Assembly: GCA_036867785.1 (NCBI GenBank)
Contig: CP145420.1
Span: 930,001 to 994,000 of the forward strand
Length of the DNA stretch: 64,000 nucleotides
Source: Plasmodiophora brassicae
Lineage: Eukaryota; Endomyxa: Phytomyxea; Phytomyxea; Plasmodiophorida
Direction: 5' to 3'
The notes under the pieces were generated by a model. The model worked only from the letters and a program-made list of their open reading frames with translations. It was not told the DNA's origin and did not search any database. Both the position numbers and the translations under genes were made by a program. Below, one piece after another: positions 33,994-43,798 of this stretch (positions are counted from its first letter, which is position 1; every line of letters starts with the position of its first letter).

Positions 33994-34973
33994 GCGATCG
34001 GCACGTTCTCTGCAGTCCAAATGGAGCACATCCAGCGAGAGGTTTCCAGGTTTGTCGAAAGAGCCGATCATGCCAGGGAAGCCTGTAGCGGCGTTGACTT
34101 TGAGTTGGAGGTCGACATCGGCAGCTGTGAGCTTGCACAGGTACTCTGCTCCAAACCGTGGAACGTTCGCAGCGGAAGAGCAGGGCGGTGCGCGATGTTG
34201 ATCCCGCCTCGCCTATGCAAGACTTCTGCTACCCTGGTAGGCGACGGCGGGCGAGTGATCAGATCTAGTACGCGTAGATTGCTGTGCGCCTCATCGTCAC
34301 GTGATGACACCTACCATGGCGTACGCCCAGACGTTCACGGGGACGTTGGCAGGCGTACAGCACGTCGTCTTGTGGCCATCATGGGTCTACTGGCCCGTGC
34401 CGCTATCGGCGTCGTCGTCGGTGGATCCTCAGGCAGGTGCGACGGGGGAGTCGAAGACTCGTGACGCGCGATGCGGAACACAACGACACGTCTGGTGGCC
34501 GTGCTCGACGAGTCTGGGTGGTGTTGATGGCCGACACTGTCGTCGGGTCGCCTGCTGCACTTTGGCCGATGTCCTCGATGTATACCACCCTCCATCAGCA
34601 CAATTACAAAATCCGATCCCCACCGATGTGGTGCCGCACAACCAGGTCAGCATGGTCTGGAGGCGCATCTTGCCACATTGGCGACAGTGGATGCGAGCCG
34701 TCTGTCAGGAACCTGGTGCCACCATCCTCCGTGCCTGCTGCGATGCCAGGCATGCACGCGAACTGACTGTCAGTCTTTTCGATGCAACCGTCCTGCATCC
34801 AATTCCCGGCCAGTGACAATGAATGACTTGGAGTGGTCGCTGCTCTGGACCGCAGTCGGAGGTTCGGACGATCAGTTATGGAATATTTGACGTTTCCACT
34901 AATCGCTCTATCGATAGTGGGCGTCTCCTTTTCCTGATTTCCGTTATCATCGTCGTGATCCAGATCAGGCTGA
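33993..34973. other. region with open frames on both strands, no supported gene
   Basis: Several overlapping ORFs exist. The longest plus-strand one (34301-34816) carries CCDARHARELTVSLFDATVL and is Trp/Cys-rich. Another plus frame holds a hydrophobic LVAIMGLLARAAIGVVVGG. Third-position composition does not favour any of them and I cannot join them. Probably decayed sequence or very fragmented exons. Confidence 0.3.
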
Positions 34974-35240
34974 CTAACCGCCAGTTGGGGGAACTGTTCC
35001 AGCAGTAACATCAAGCGAACGGCCAGCAGCAGCAGGAACTGTTCCAGCAGCAACAGGAGGCGATCGGCCAGCAGCACAGCAGGAACTGTTCCAGCAGCAA
35101 CCGGGTTTATTCGTGTGGGTGGTCACAGATGATGCGCAATCAGGTGGAACGTTTGGTGTTGCAGTTGTTGGTGCAGCTCCTGTTGGAGCGCCTCCTGTTG
35201 TTGCTGGAACCGTTCCTGCTGTGCAGCTGGCCGATCGCCT
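34974..35240. repeat. degenerate Gln-rich minisatellite
   Basis: Repeats of GGAACTGTTCCAGCAG and CAGCAGCA units between 34985 and 35105, with inverted variants (GTTGCTGGAACCGTTCC) near 35195-35215. GGAACTGTTCC is itself an imperfect palindrome, so single strands could fold. Confidence 0.7.
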
Positions 35241-35540
35241 CCTGTTAAAACGTACCCGGTAATCACAGCTCTGTAAATAATGCACATCTGTCAGCCGGCA
35301 GCAGTACCGGGGGCGTACCACCTCTATTCTGCGTGATCCAGACATCGGATCGGATATTGTCGAGGCTCCTGCTACCAAATGTGCTCGAATAGTGCTAATT
35401 GTCAGTCAATATCGTCGAAGCACTGATTTGTGCAGGTCCGAAGGCGCCGGCCACGCGCATGTATCTGCTCGGTACTGATCCGTCGACGACCCCGGTACTG
35501 GGCCGCCGACGACCCCAGCCCTCATGCTGTTAACGTCGTT

Positions 35541-35880
35541 GAATTGTTGATCGCAACGGAGACAGTCACGGTCAATTTTGGCCGGCCGTCCAAGCAAACG
35601 CCACTCTACAATGTCGTCAAGATGGACCATCCCGCCATTAATGGTCGAGGTGCGGCTGGAGGTCCTGGGCCGGCATCGACCTGGTGACCGGCAACCCGGT
35701 GTTACGTTTGCTGCCATCCGAAATGGTTTCCCTGATACCGTCGAAATGCTGGTCCGCCGCAACGGGATTGACGTTATCGCGGGCAACCCGTTGCTGGAGT
35801 CCGTCCTGGGAGGCCATGTCAGTATTGTGCAGATGCTGGTCAACGATCCCGGGGTCGACGTCAACGCCGAGTCCCGTTGC
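35541..35880 (+). pseudogene. ankyrin-repeat gene remnant
   Basis: Ankyrin-like units are readable in changing frames: VVELLIATETVTVNF...TPLYNVVKMDH near 35541-35640, and FAAIRNGFPDTVEMLVRRNG / IDVIAGNPLLESVLGGHVSI / VQMLVNDPGVDVNAE near 35707-35868. The frame changes without an obvious intron, and the last repeat ends abruptly at 35880, where transposase-derived sequence begins. Best read as a truncated host ankyrin gene. Confidence 0.6.
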
Positions 35881-35891
35881 TGGAGGCGCAG

Positions 35892-36255
35892 CTACGCAAG
35901 GGTTCACCATGAACATCGCCGGCAACCTTCAGCTGGTCTCCGCGGCAGCGTTGCTGAGACTGGACTTCCACAAACGGTACAATCATGTTCGACAACGACA
36001 ACCCACTTCTGTTCGGATGCCCGGATTCGTTTCCGGCGTCGTTACCGATTGTGTTCAAAGGCGACATCAAGTCGTACGTCCTGATGGCGCCTTTGAAAGA
36101 AATAGGTAACGACACCGGAAACGAATCCGGGCATCCGAACAGAAACGGGCTGTCGTTGTCGAACATGTACCGTTTGTGGAAGTCCAGTCTCAGCACCGCT
36201 GCCGCGGAGACCAGCTGAAGGTTGCCGGCGATGTTCATGGTGAACCCTTGCGTAG
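35892..36255. repeat. 155-bp inverted repeat of transposase sequence
   Basis: Arms 35892-36046 and 36105-36255 are near-perfect reverse complements, separated by 58 bp. Both arms encode the same transposase stretch (FTMNIAGNLQLVSAAA...FLFGCPDSFP). A related third copy lies at 48806-48920. Confidence 0.85.
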
Positions 36256-37160
36256 ATGTCAGGGTCGACTTCATCCTCTTAATCCATCGTTCCATCGGAT
36301 AAGTCCACACGAACCCAGAAATCGGGCCCCATTGGCGAATGACTTCCGGAAGGTGGATCAGCGAATGCATCTGCACGCACAGTGTGACAATCAGTATGTA
36401 GATATTAAGATACTGATAAACGGGGCTCGTACCGATATCGTCAAACCGTTTCCGAACCTCACCGCAAGACGTCGGCGCCGTCAATGCCAGACGTCACCGC
36501 GATAGGGTACTCGTTGAAGCGCAGCGCCTCCAGCATGAACGGACCATACGTATCTCCGAAATAACGGCCATCTGTCCAGTCGCGAAGACTGTCGGACGAC
36601 CGAATTCCCAGAAGAATATTTCGATGACGTTCGATTTCCGATCGAATGATGCCAAACATATGCGCCGACCGAAACAGCGACTGGAGAAACAGGATGCGGG
36701 AAAAGCAGAAGAACCGTTCGGACTGGTTCGAACAACAATCCCAGTCCGGTGGGGAATCACACTCTGGCCACAGGAGACCGTTGCAGCATACGCGATACTC
36801 GAGGAACGGTATCGAGACGCGCGAATCCGACAGATAGGAGCGTAGCTGGGCAAGGGTGGTGATCTCCCCAGAACGTTGAAGCGGAAGCACAGGATCGGCG
36901 TACAAACACTCTCCAAGGTCGTCCACAGGACAGCCCTTACTGGCAGCGTATTCCTTGAACTGTCAGAATTAGAGACAAATATACCGTTTGTCAGACGCGG
37001 TGCTTACGAATCGGGTATACTCCGTCTGGCGTCTTATGTCATCTTTTGTTAGCCTCTCCAATGAACGACTTAGCGACGCCTGCGTACGCTGACCGCGGGC
37101 AAACTCGTCCAGGCATTCCACCGCACGTATAGAGGACGGATCCACCTTCAGCGGAGCCAA
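36100..37160 (-). mobile_element. decayed EnSpm/CACTA-like (tnp2/DUF4218-type) DNA transposon
   Basis: Minus-strand pieces. One ORF (36926-36459) has a tnp2-like segment DGRYFGDTYGPFMLEALRF...AVTSGIDGADV. The next (36484-36100) has a DUF4218-like segment MHSLIHLPEVIRQWGP, FVWTYPMERWIKRMKS and LVSAAAVLRLDFHKRY. In complete transposases these are separated by several hundred residues, so the middle has been deleted and the frame broken. A further ORF (37160-36969, DEFARGQRTQASLSRSLERL) may be the N-terminal part. No ends or target duplication were found. Confidence 0.6.
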
Positions 37161-37891
37161 TCGCTTCGGAATCTCCTCTTTGAGGAACTAAGATTATAAC
37201 CCGAGTTCATTACGGTACTTCTGCTGGAATTCCATCGACCGGATGTCGTCGGCAGACATCCCTGCAACGTCTTCTAATAAGCCCGCCGTAAAGTCGAAGT
37301 CGACTGATGGGGGACCATCAGGGGGTCAGTATACAGCCATAGTTGGTCTATCCCGACGACCCATTTCGTCAGGGATGCCCCCACCATGGCGCGGGTTCAG
37401 AATAGGATCGTTCCTCGCATCGGCAGCAAGAAAACCTTCTCGAGGAAATGCAAGAATGATCGGGTTAGCATCCGCCATGGCATCCAACCGTACGTACGAG
37501 AGTCAGCCCAGACAACCTGGTCGAAGCGAGGTGCGCTAGGTCGTCGCGTCGCACACACAATCGAACACGGCCGATCCGCAGCCCCAAACCATGTTTTGAG
37601 CGAGCTTTGAAAAACCGGTCAGGAAATCAAAAGGAAATCAAACCGCAGGCGGAAGCGGGCGCGGAGCGCCCGCTATCGCCCTTCCTTTTCAACCGCACGG
37701 CAATCAAATGTCGAACCTGGTGTCAGGCGATGCGAACTCGCTGAAGGCATTCCCCATCGCTGGCTGCTTTGACGAAGTGCTCCCGACGACACCGCGGTAT
37801 ATAGAGTATGTTAATCAAAGGTACACTTTATCGATTTCGGCCGTTCAATGACCATCAAAGCGGCGGTTAAGTGCAACCGGTCACTGGTTGT
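37161..37891. other. stretch without a supported gene
   Basis: Holds short frames on both strands and a GC-rich self-complementary patch near 37650-37675 (GGGCGC/GCGCCC). It may include the far end of the exonuclease-type transposon. No terminal repeat was identified. Confidence 0.3.
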
Positions 37892-38452
37892 TCACCCGGA
37901 ACACCACTTCCGGTTATACTTCCCATTGCATTCATCGTTGCCGCAAACTTTGCAATTGGTCTTGGGCTTACGAACTCGTTTCGGTTCGTCTGGGTCGCGA
38001 ACCGGGGCCGACAGGCGACGCTTTGAGGCACTTGATGGCGCTACGTCCAGCAGCACCGCTTCAACTGCCGGAGCTGAGGAGGGCGCCAGGCGGATATCGA
38101 GGCTTGCATGATGTGCAGGCTGCGGGACAGGGACAGTCGTAACTATCTCAGATGGCTGGTTAGGAACAGGCGGGGCAATCGTTTGCGGGACTGGAACAGG
38201 CGAGGCAATCGTTTGCGGGACAGGAACAGGCGGGACCTGGCGTTGGACAGGCGCTGCTGCTGACGGGAACAACAACGTTGACGGCGGGATGCGGTTTGAT
38301 GTGCGGACGGAGCGTGTGCTCTCTCGGGTAGTGACCGACGCTGAGGTCCTGTTATTCGATTTCCTCCAGTTCGTATAATACCGTTGAAGTTGTGTTGCAG
38401 TCTTGCGGAAGACGGAAACGCCGTCCGCTTTCGTCCGGAAGACCTCAACAAT
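37892..38452 (-). mobile_element. 3' portion of the exonuclease-type transposon gene, beyond the Ty3 insertion
   Basis: Minus-strand ORF continuing the gene at 43799-48236 on the other side of the Ty3 element. It encodes VFRTKADGVSVFRKTATQLQ, a Pro-rich region with a doubled VPVPQTIA..VPVPQTIA unit, a basic RKRVRKPK stretch and a terminal zinc-knuckle-like CKVCGNDECNGKYNRKWC, then a stop at 37892. Same strand, same orientation and adjacency to the 5-bp target duplication show it was one gene before insertion. Confidence 0.75.
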
Positions 38453-38457
38453 AGCAG

Positions 38458-38654
38458 TGTTCATCCAGAGTACCAGTACTCAGATGATGCTGCTCAGATG
38501 CTGCTGCCACCCGGTCACATGATCATGACCGTACTCGACCCCGCAGCGGCCCTTGCTGTGACGATCCTGTCCAAATACATCAGTTCGTTATATCACCAGG
38601 CGCCGACTCTTGCGACCGACCGCCCCCGTAGTGGGCAGCGGCGGCGTTAGCACA
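38458..38654 (+). repeat. 5' LTR
   Basis: 197 bp, TGTT...CACA, matching the 3' LTR along its length as far as read by eye. Confidence 0.95.
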
Positions 38655-38697
38655 GAAGCTTCTTGCGCAAAGAGCCCCAAGCAAACGAACTCACTTA

Positions 38698-41600
38698 ATG
38701 GCAGGAGGTGGCCGCAGAACGCCCGTTCGTCTACAGATGGAGGACGACGCCAGGACCAACTCCGACGCCGAGGCCAAGGAGCATGAATCGTCGACAGATG
38801 ACGAAATCGATCGAGGGCTTCAGTCAACAAACCTGCACGGTAAGAGCCCGATCTTTATGCCTTTGAAACCGCCCATCCTACGTACCCTGAGCCTTACGGC
38901 CAAGGACGGAATTAACGATTTCCTCAAGAAATATAGGAAACACGTCGAGATCGTTAACGAGCGCCGACTGATCTACAAGGAGGATATTCATCCGCCAACG
39001 GTGAAGTCATGCATTACCGAGGACGTCCTCAAAGGGATGTCGAAATATCGCCTACGTCAACCCGCCAGCACGATCACGGATGGCGACATCATGAGCTACT
39101 TGAGGTCAGTCCAACGCAGGGAGGCTGATGTCGAGAGTTCGACAGACATCAAGGCGCTTCTCACGAAGACAGTGGTCATGAACCTGTCAATCAAGAGTAT
39201 TGAGGAACGTGTCACGTCTTTCTTCGCCAAGTTCGATGAGCTAATCGACGACTATGGGCTACAAGACACATACGCCAAAGGAACGAAAGGAACCAAGCGC
39301 AAGATCAAGGTATTACGCGGAGGTATCCGTCCCACTGACCTTGCGGTTCTAGTCGAACGCGCGATCGAGTTCGGAGGGTGCAGGGACGCTGAGAAGGACG
39401 AGCTCAAATTCTTCGACCTCGTCGACCGTCTTGCCAAAGAGCAGGACAAACACTTCCGGCTGCAAGCTGAGAAGAAGAAGTCTCCAGCGCAGACCGTGTC
39501 CCCACCTGCAGGTAAGAAAGGTAAGGACGTTGTTGCTCCGAATAGGAATGGCGGCAAGCACCCGACAAATTCGATCGGACTCAAGACAGCTCAATCGTCC
39601 ACATCGCAAACGAAAGATGAATCGAGGGACATCCCCGAGCACATCCGAAAACGCTTCGAAGGTAAGGATCCTCCAAAGGCAGGTTGCCTAATCTGCAAGG
39701 AGCAGCACTGGGTCCAAGTGTGCCCGAAGGCAACACAAGGAGAACGCAAAGCTGCCATTGAAAAGTTCCAGAAAGAGCGCAAAGAGAAGGAGGAGAGTAA
39801 GGGCAACGCAGACGCGGCAAAGCGCATGGGCCCGCCGTCGCTGTCAACACCGTCCCCTATGAGACTTCGCTTCCAGAACTCGCTCGACCTTCCATTCGAA
39901 GCCGATAGTGGTGCGACGAAGACCGTCATTTCGCAATCGCAACTGCTACGGATTCAAGCCATCCAGCATGTCCCAGTCAAAGTGTTCGACCATCCAACGG
40001 AGGCGAAACTTGCAACGATCGGGGCTACGACAACAATTGTCGCCACAGCGATCGTGGACATCACCATTGTCCCACCTTCCCATGGCAAACCTGCACATCT
40101 ACGCGGGCGGGAAATCAACGTATGTCGCGAAGACCTATCTGATGACATTGTCCTTTTAGGAGCCCCGGAACTGGACGCGTTGGGTATCAATCCAGCTACA
40201 CAACTGAAGGAGATGTTAATCGAGGCAAATGGTCCTATCATCATCGAAGCGGATCCGACCCCGGAACGTCACGCCCCAGGTGGTCAAGGGATCACGATGA
40301 GAGCGGTAAGACACCCGGAGGTAAGTGGAACAACTCGCGATCATGAGCCCCAATTGGACACCAATGATCCGGGTGACGACTATGATGTCGAAATCGGAGA
40401 ACACTCCGATACAGACGTGGACAGGGCAATAGACCGGATGATACAACGTGCAACTGACTCCGGTTTCCCTAACGATCAAGTCCCGCGTCTACGCACAACT
40501 GTCAATCGACACAAAGACATATGGCGAACGAAGCTTGGCCGTGATCCACCTGCGAAAGTAAGTCCACTGAAACTACACTTCAAAGCAGATGCTCGTCCTG
40601 TTCGTTGCCGAACACGAAGGTATACCCTCGAACATCAAAAATTCATGGATGATCACGTAGGAACCTTGGCGGAAAACGATTTTGTGTACCGCAATCCGCA
40701 CAGCAGGTACGCGTCGCCGTGTCTGGTCGTCGACAAGAAGGACACGGAGGTTCGCGGCCATCGGCTGACCGTCGACATCAATGAAGCCGTCAACAAACAG
40801 ACCGAACGCATTGCATGGCCGATGCCTCACATCGACATCATCCTGACCTACCTACGTTCCGCGACCATCTTCATGCTGTTCGATGCCTTTAAAGGCTATT
40901 GGCAATTTCCGTTGCACCCTGATTCGCAGGAGGCCTGCTCGTTCATGACGCACATCGCCACGTTTACACCCAGGCGCATCATCCAGGGAATCGCTGATTG
41001 CGTGTTTGCGTTCCAGGCGGGAATGCAACAGGTGTTGGGGAAACTTCTATATATCTGCGCCCTACTCTGGATCGACGATATCCTCGGCTACGTATCTGGA
41101 TTCGGAGCCTACATGGACACACTCGAATCTCTTCTCAACGCTTTCGACGAGTTTGGAGTTAAACTCAACCCTGATCGCTGCCAGTTATATCTCACTTCAG
41201 TGACATGGTGCGGTCGCGTTATATCCGCTGATGGAGTGTCGTTCGATCGCTCGTATCTCAACGCCTTGCACGATCTATCAACTCCTATCACGGCTGCTGA
41301 TCTCCAACAGTTCCTCTCGGGCCTCAATTGGGTCCGTTCTGTTATCCCTCAATTCGCGGCACATGTTCATCCGCTACAGGATCTACTTCTGTCCGCTTCT
41401 CGTTCTGTCAGCAGTCTGAAGAAATCACACCTACGTCGAGTTCGTTTAGCCGACATCGGCTGGACCACTGACCATCTCACCAGTTTCAATTCTCTGAAGC
41501 ATCGTCTATCGGAGGCCATGACGCTGGCGCACCCCAAGGACGAATGGATCATGTGTCTCTTTCCGGATGCGAGTGACCGTTTCTGGTCTGTTTTCCTGTC

Positions 41601-43587
41601 GCAGATCCCTCCGGAAGATATTGATCTTCCGTACGGTGAGCAACACCACGAACCTTTGTCGTTCATCTCGGGGACATTCCGTGGTTCTCAATTGAAGTGG
41701 GCGACCATTGAGAAGGAGGCCTACGCCATCATCGAAGGCTGCTATCGCCTCAGACACTTCATATCTATGTCAAAGTTGGCACTTCGAATCTTCACGGACC
41801 ACCGTAATCTGGTTTTCATTCTGAACCCAGCCTCGGTTGCACGAATTAGTCGGACGACCGGCGATCGCTTGGAGCGCTGGCGACTTCAGATTATCGACCT
41901 AGATTTTCACATTGAGCACATTGCTGGGGAGGACAACCTTTGGGCCGACCTCGCCACGCGTTGGGGCGTCGCCCTGCAACCACTGTCCTCATTTTCCCCT
42001 CCCTCGTTCCGTTCTATTCGTCATATGGCAATTAATCTTGACTTCGACGATTACAAGATGACCGATGAGTTTATCTGGCCGTCTGTCGACGAGATTAGTA
42101 ACGCTCAGACCGACTACATTCGCCAACACGACCTATCTGCCGTTTCTGATATTCTCCAACTCGAAGGGGACATGTCTCTCCACCTTAGCCCGGAATCTGG
42201 CTGGCGTACTCCAGACAATCAACTCTGGGTACCATCACATGCACTGCAGCTACGCATCGCAGTGATTTCACATATGGGACTGTCTGGTCATCAACTTGCT
42301 GCATCGACTATTTCGAGCATCGCGCAACTCTTCTGGTGGCCTGATCTCGATTCCTTTGTTCGTGCATTTGTGGACAAATGCTTACACTGCCTACGCAACA
42401 AAGATTCGATGATCCCCCGACCTTATGGCACGGCTATGCATGCGGACAAGCCCAATAAGGTCATCCACTATGACTTTCTGTTCTTATCCAAACCTCGTCC
42501 AGGCGATTCTCATCAACTTCGTTATGTTCTGGTTCTGAAGGACGACGCTACAGCATTCGTCGAGTTAATTCCTTGTCAATTCGCGGATCACAGCGTTGTC
42601 GCCGAATCTCTTCTGGATTGGTTCAAACGTTTCGGCATTGTTTTCCAACATGTCTCTGACCGCGGCACACACTTCAAAAACGCGGTTATCGCCGAGCTTA
42701 ATAGCCGGTTACACTGCAACCATCATTTCACAACTGCCTACACACCTTGGGCGAACGGCACGGTTGAGGTTGTCAACAAGCGGCTTCTCTTTCTGCTGAA
42801 GTCCCTCCTCTCCGAGCTAAATCTTCCATTCCAGGATTGGCCGTATGTCCTTCCGCTGATCAACATGACGGTAAATCACACTGTTCGATCAAGTGTGGGC
42901 TACGCGCCTGTCACGATGTTTACGGGTTTGCCACCCTCGACACCTATCTCGATTATCTTCAACAAACGCATCGACGCGGTTATCGACGTACCGTTGACCC
43001 CTGACCGTCTCAAGGAAATGACGACGGAACTTATCGATTCTCTCGAGGACATGCACAAAGAAGTGGCACGTACACGCACCCATCTACGTGATCTCAAGCA
43101 ACGCGCCCGGCGTCGCCGACGCAATGTTCGCGAGATCAACTTCACGACGGGCGACTATGTTCTCGTGGCCAACCATGGCAAGCACTCCAAGTCCGAGTAC
43201 AACTGGACTGGACCTGCCCAGATTATCGACACCATCAACGACTGGGTGTATCGAGTTCGAGATCTCTTGACTGATCATATCTCAGATGTACACGCCCAGC
43301 GCTTAATGTTCTATGCAGATGCGCACTTGAATGTCACCTCTTCCCTGAAGCACAACATCGCGCTCACCGGCGTGGCTTACCAAGTCAACGCAGTCGAGGA
43401 CATTCGAGTCAATTCTACGTCAGGTGACACTGAACTACTGATCAACTGGATCGGATTCGATGCCACCGACAATTCATGGGAACCTTACTCGGTCATGGCG
43501 GCCGATGTTCCTGATATCGTCAGGGCCTTCCTCGAACGACAAGCCGAAGGAGACCCGCTCTGCTCACGACTGTTAGCAGATTTCTAA
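38698..43587 (+). CDS. Ty3 gag-pol polyprotein
   Basis: One long open frame of 1,629 codons in usual Ty3 order: gag with a CCHC-type knuckle (CLICKEQHWVQVC), aspartic protease (DSGATKTVI), reverse transcriptase (LLWIDDILGY), RNase H (FTDHRNLVFIL), integrase with an HHCC zinc site and core (VSDRGTHFKN), and a C-terminal chromodomain (INWIGFDATDNSWEPY). Gag and pol share one frame, as in several chromoviruses. The chromodomain suggests heterochromatin-guided integration. Confidence 0.95.
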   Translation: MAGGGRRTPVRLQMEDDARTNSDAEAKEHESSTDDEIDRGLQSTNLHGKSPIFMPLKPPILRTLSLTAKDGINDFLKKYRKHVEIVNERRLIYKEDIHPPTVKSCITEDVLKGMSKYRLRQPASTITDGDIMSYLRSVQRREADVESSTDIKALLTKTVVMNLSIKSIEERVTSFFAKFDELIDDYGLQDTYAKGTKGTKRKIKVLRGGIRPTDLAVLVERAIEFGGCRDAEKDELKFFDLVDRLAKEQDKHFRLQAEKKKSPAQTVSPPAGKKGKDVVAPNRNGGKHPTNSIGLKTAQSSTSQTKDESRDIPEHIRKRFEGKDPPKAGCLICKEQHWVQVCPKATQGERKAAIEKFQKERKEKEESKGNADAAKRMGPPSLSTPSPMRLRFQNSLDLPFEADSGATKTVISQSQLLRIQAIQHVPVKVFDHPTEAKLATIGATTTIVATAIVDITIVPPSHGKPAHLRGREINVCREDLSDDIVLLGAPELDALGINPATQLKEMLIEANGPIIIEADPTPERHAPGGQGITMRAVRHPEVSGTTRDHEPQLDTNDPGDDYDVEIGEHSDTDVDRAIDRMIQRATDSGFPNDQVPRLRTTVNRHKDIWRTKLGRDPPAKVSPLKLHFKADARPVRCRTRRYTLEHQKFMDDHVGTLAENDFVYRNPHSRYASPCLVVDKKDTEVRGHRLTVDINEAVNKQTERIAWPMPHIDIILTYLRSATIFMLFDAFKGYWQFPLHPDSQEACSFMTHIATFTPRRIIQGIADCVFAFQAGMQQVLGKLLYICALLWIDDILGYVSGFGAYMDTLESLLNAFDEFGVKLNPDRCQLYLTSVTWCGRVISADGVSFDRSYLNALHDLSTPITAADLQQFLSGLNWVRSVIPQFAAHVHPLQDLLLSASRSVSSLKKSHLRRVRLADIGWTTDHLTSFNSLKHRLSEAMTLAHPKDEWIMCLFPDASDRFWSVFLSQIPPEDIDLPYGEQHHEPLSFISGTFRGSQLKWATIEKEAYAIIEGCYRLRHFISMSKLALRIFTDHRNLVFILNPASVARISRTTGDRLERWRLQIIDLDFHIEHIAGEDNLWADLATRWGVALQPLSSFSPPSFRSIRHMAINLDFDDYKMTDEFIWPSVDEISNAQTDYIRQHDLSAVSDILQLEGDMSLHLSPESGWRTPDNQLWVPSHALQLRIAVISHMGLSGHQLAASTISSIAQLFWWPDLDSFVRAFVDKCLHCLRNKDSMIPRPYGTAMHADKPNKVIHYDFLFLSKPRPGDSHQLRYVLVLKDDATAFVELIPCQFADHSVVAESLLDWFKRFGIVFQHVSDRGTHFKNAVIAELNSRLHCNHHFTTAYTPWANGTVEVVNKRLLFLLKSLLSELNLPFQDWPYVLPLINMTVNHTVRSSVGYAPVTMFTGLPPSTPISIIFNKRIDAVIDVPLTPDRLKEMTTELIDSLEDMHKEVARTRTHLRDLKQRARRRRRNVREINFTTGDYVLVANHGKHSKSEYNWTGPAQIIDTINDWVYRVRDLLTDHISDVHAQRLMFYADAHLNVTSSLKHNIALTGVAYQVNAVEDIRVNSTSGDTELLINWIGFDATDNSWEPYSVMAADVPDIVRAFLERQAEGDPLCSRLLADF

Positions 43588-43596
43588 CACGGGGAG

Positions 43597-43793
43597 TGTT
43601 CATCCAGAGTACCAGTACTCAGATGATGCTGCTCAGATGCTGCTGCCACCCGGTCACATGATCATGACCGTACTCGACCCCGCAGCGGCCCTTGCTGTGA
43701 CGATCCTGTCCAAATACATCAGTTCGTTATATCACCAGGCGCCGACTCTTGCGACCGACCGCCCCCGTAGTGGGCAGCGGCGGCGTTAGCACA
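43597..43793 (+). repeat. 3' LTR
   Basis: 197 bp, same ends as the 5' LTR, followed by the target duplication AGCAG at 43794-43798. Confidence 0.95.
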
Positions 43794-43798
43794 AGCAG

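Larger units (their letters stand above)
38458..43793 (+). mobile_element. Ty3/gypsy LTR retrotransposon with chromodomain, looks whole
   Basis: A 5,336-bp element of the Ty3/gypsy family (chromovirus-like). LTRs are 197 bp (38458-38654 and 43597-43793), begin TGTT and end CACA, and look identical by eye. The 5-bp target duplication AGCAG flanks both sides (38453-38457, 43794-43798). A purine-rich tract (ACGGGGAG) precedes the 3' LTR. Identical LTRs and an intact target duplication indicate a very recent insertion. It interrupts the exonuclease-type transposon gene on the opposite strand. Confidence 0.95.

Noticed and set aside
33854-34138. Poly-proline protein reading through the poly-G tract
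   Set aside because: The frame depends wholly on the homopolymer length and has no supported exons on either side.
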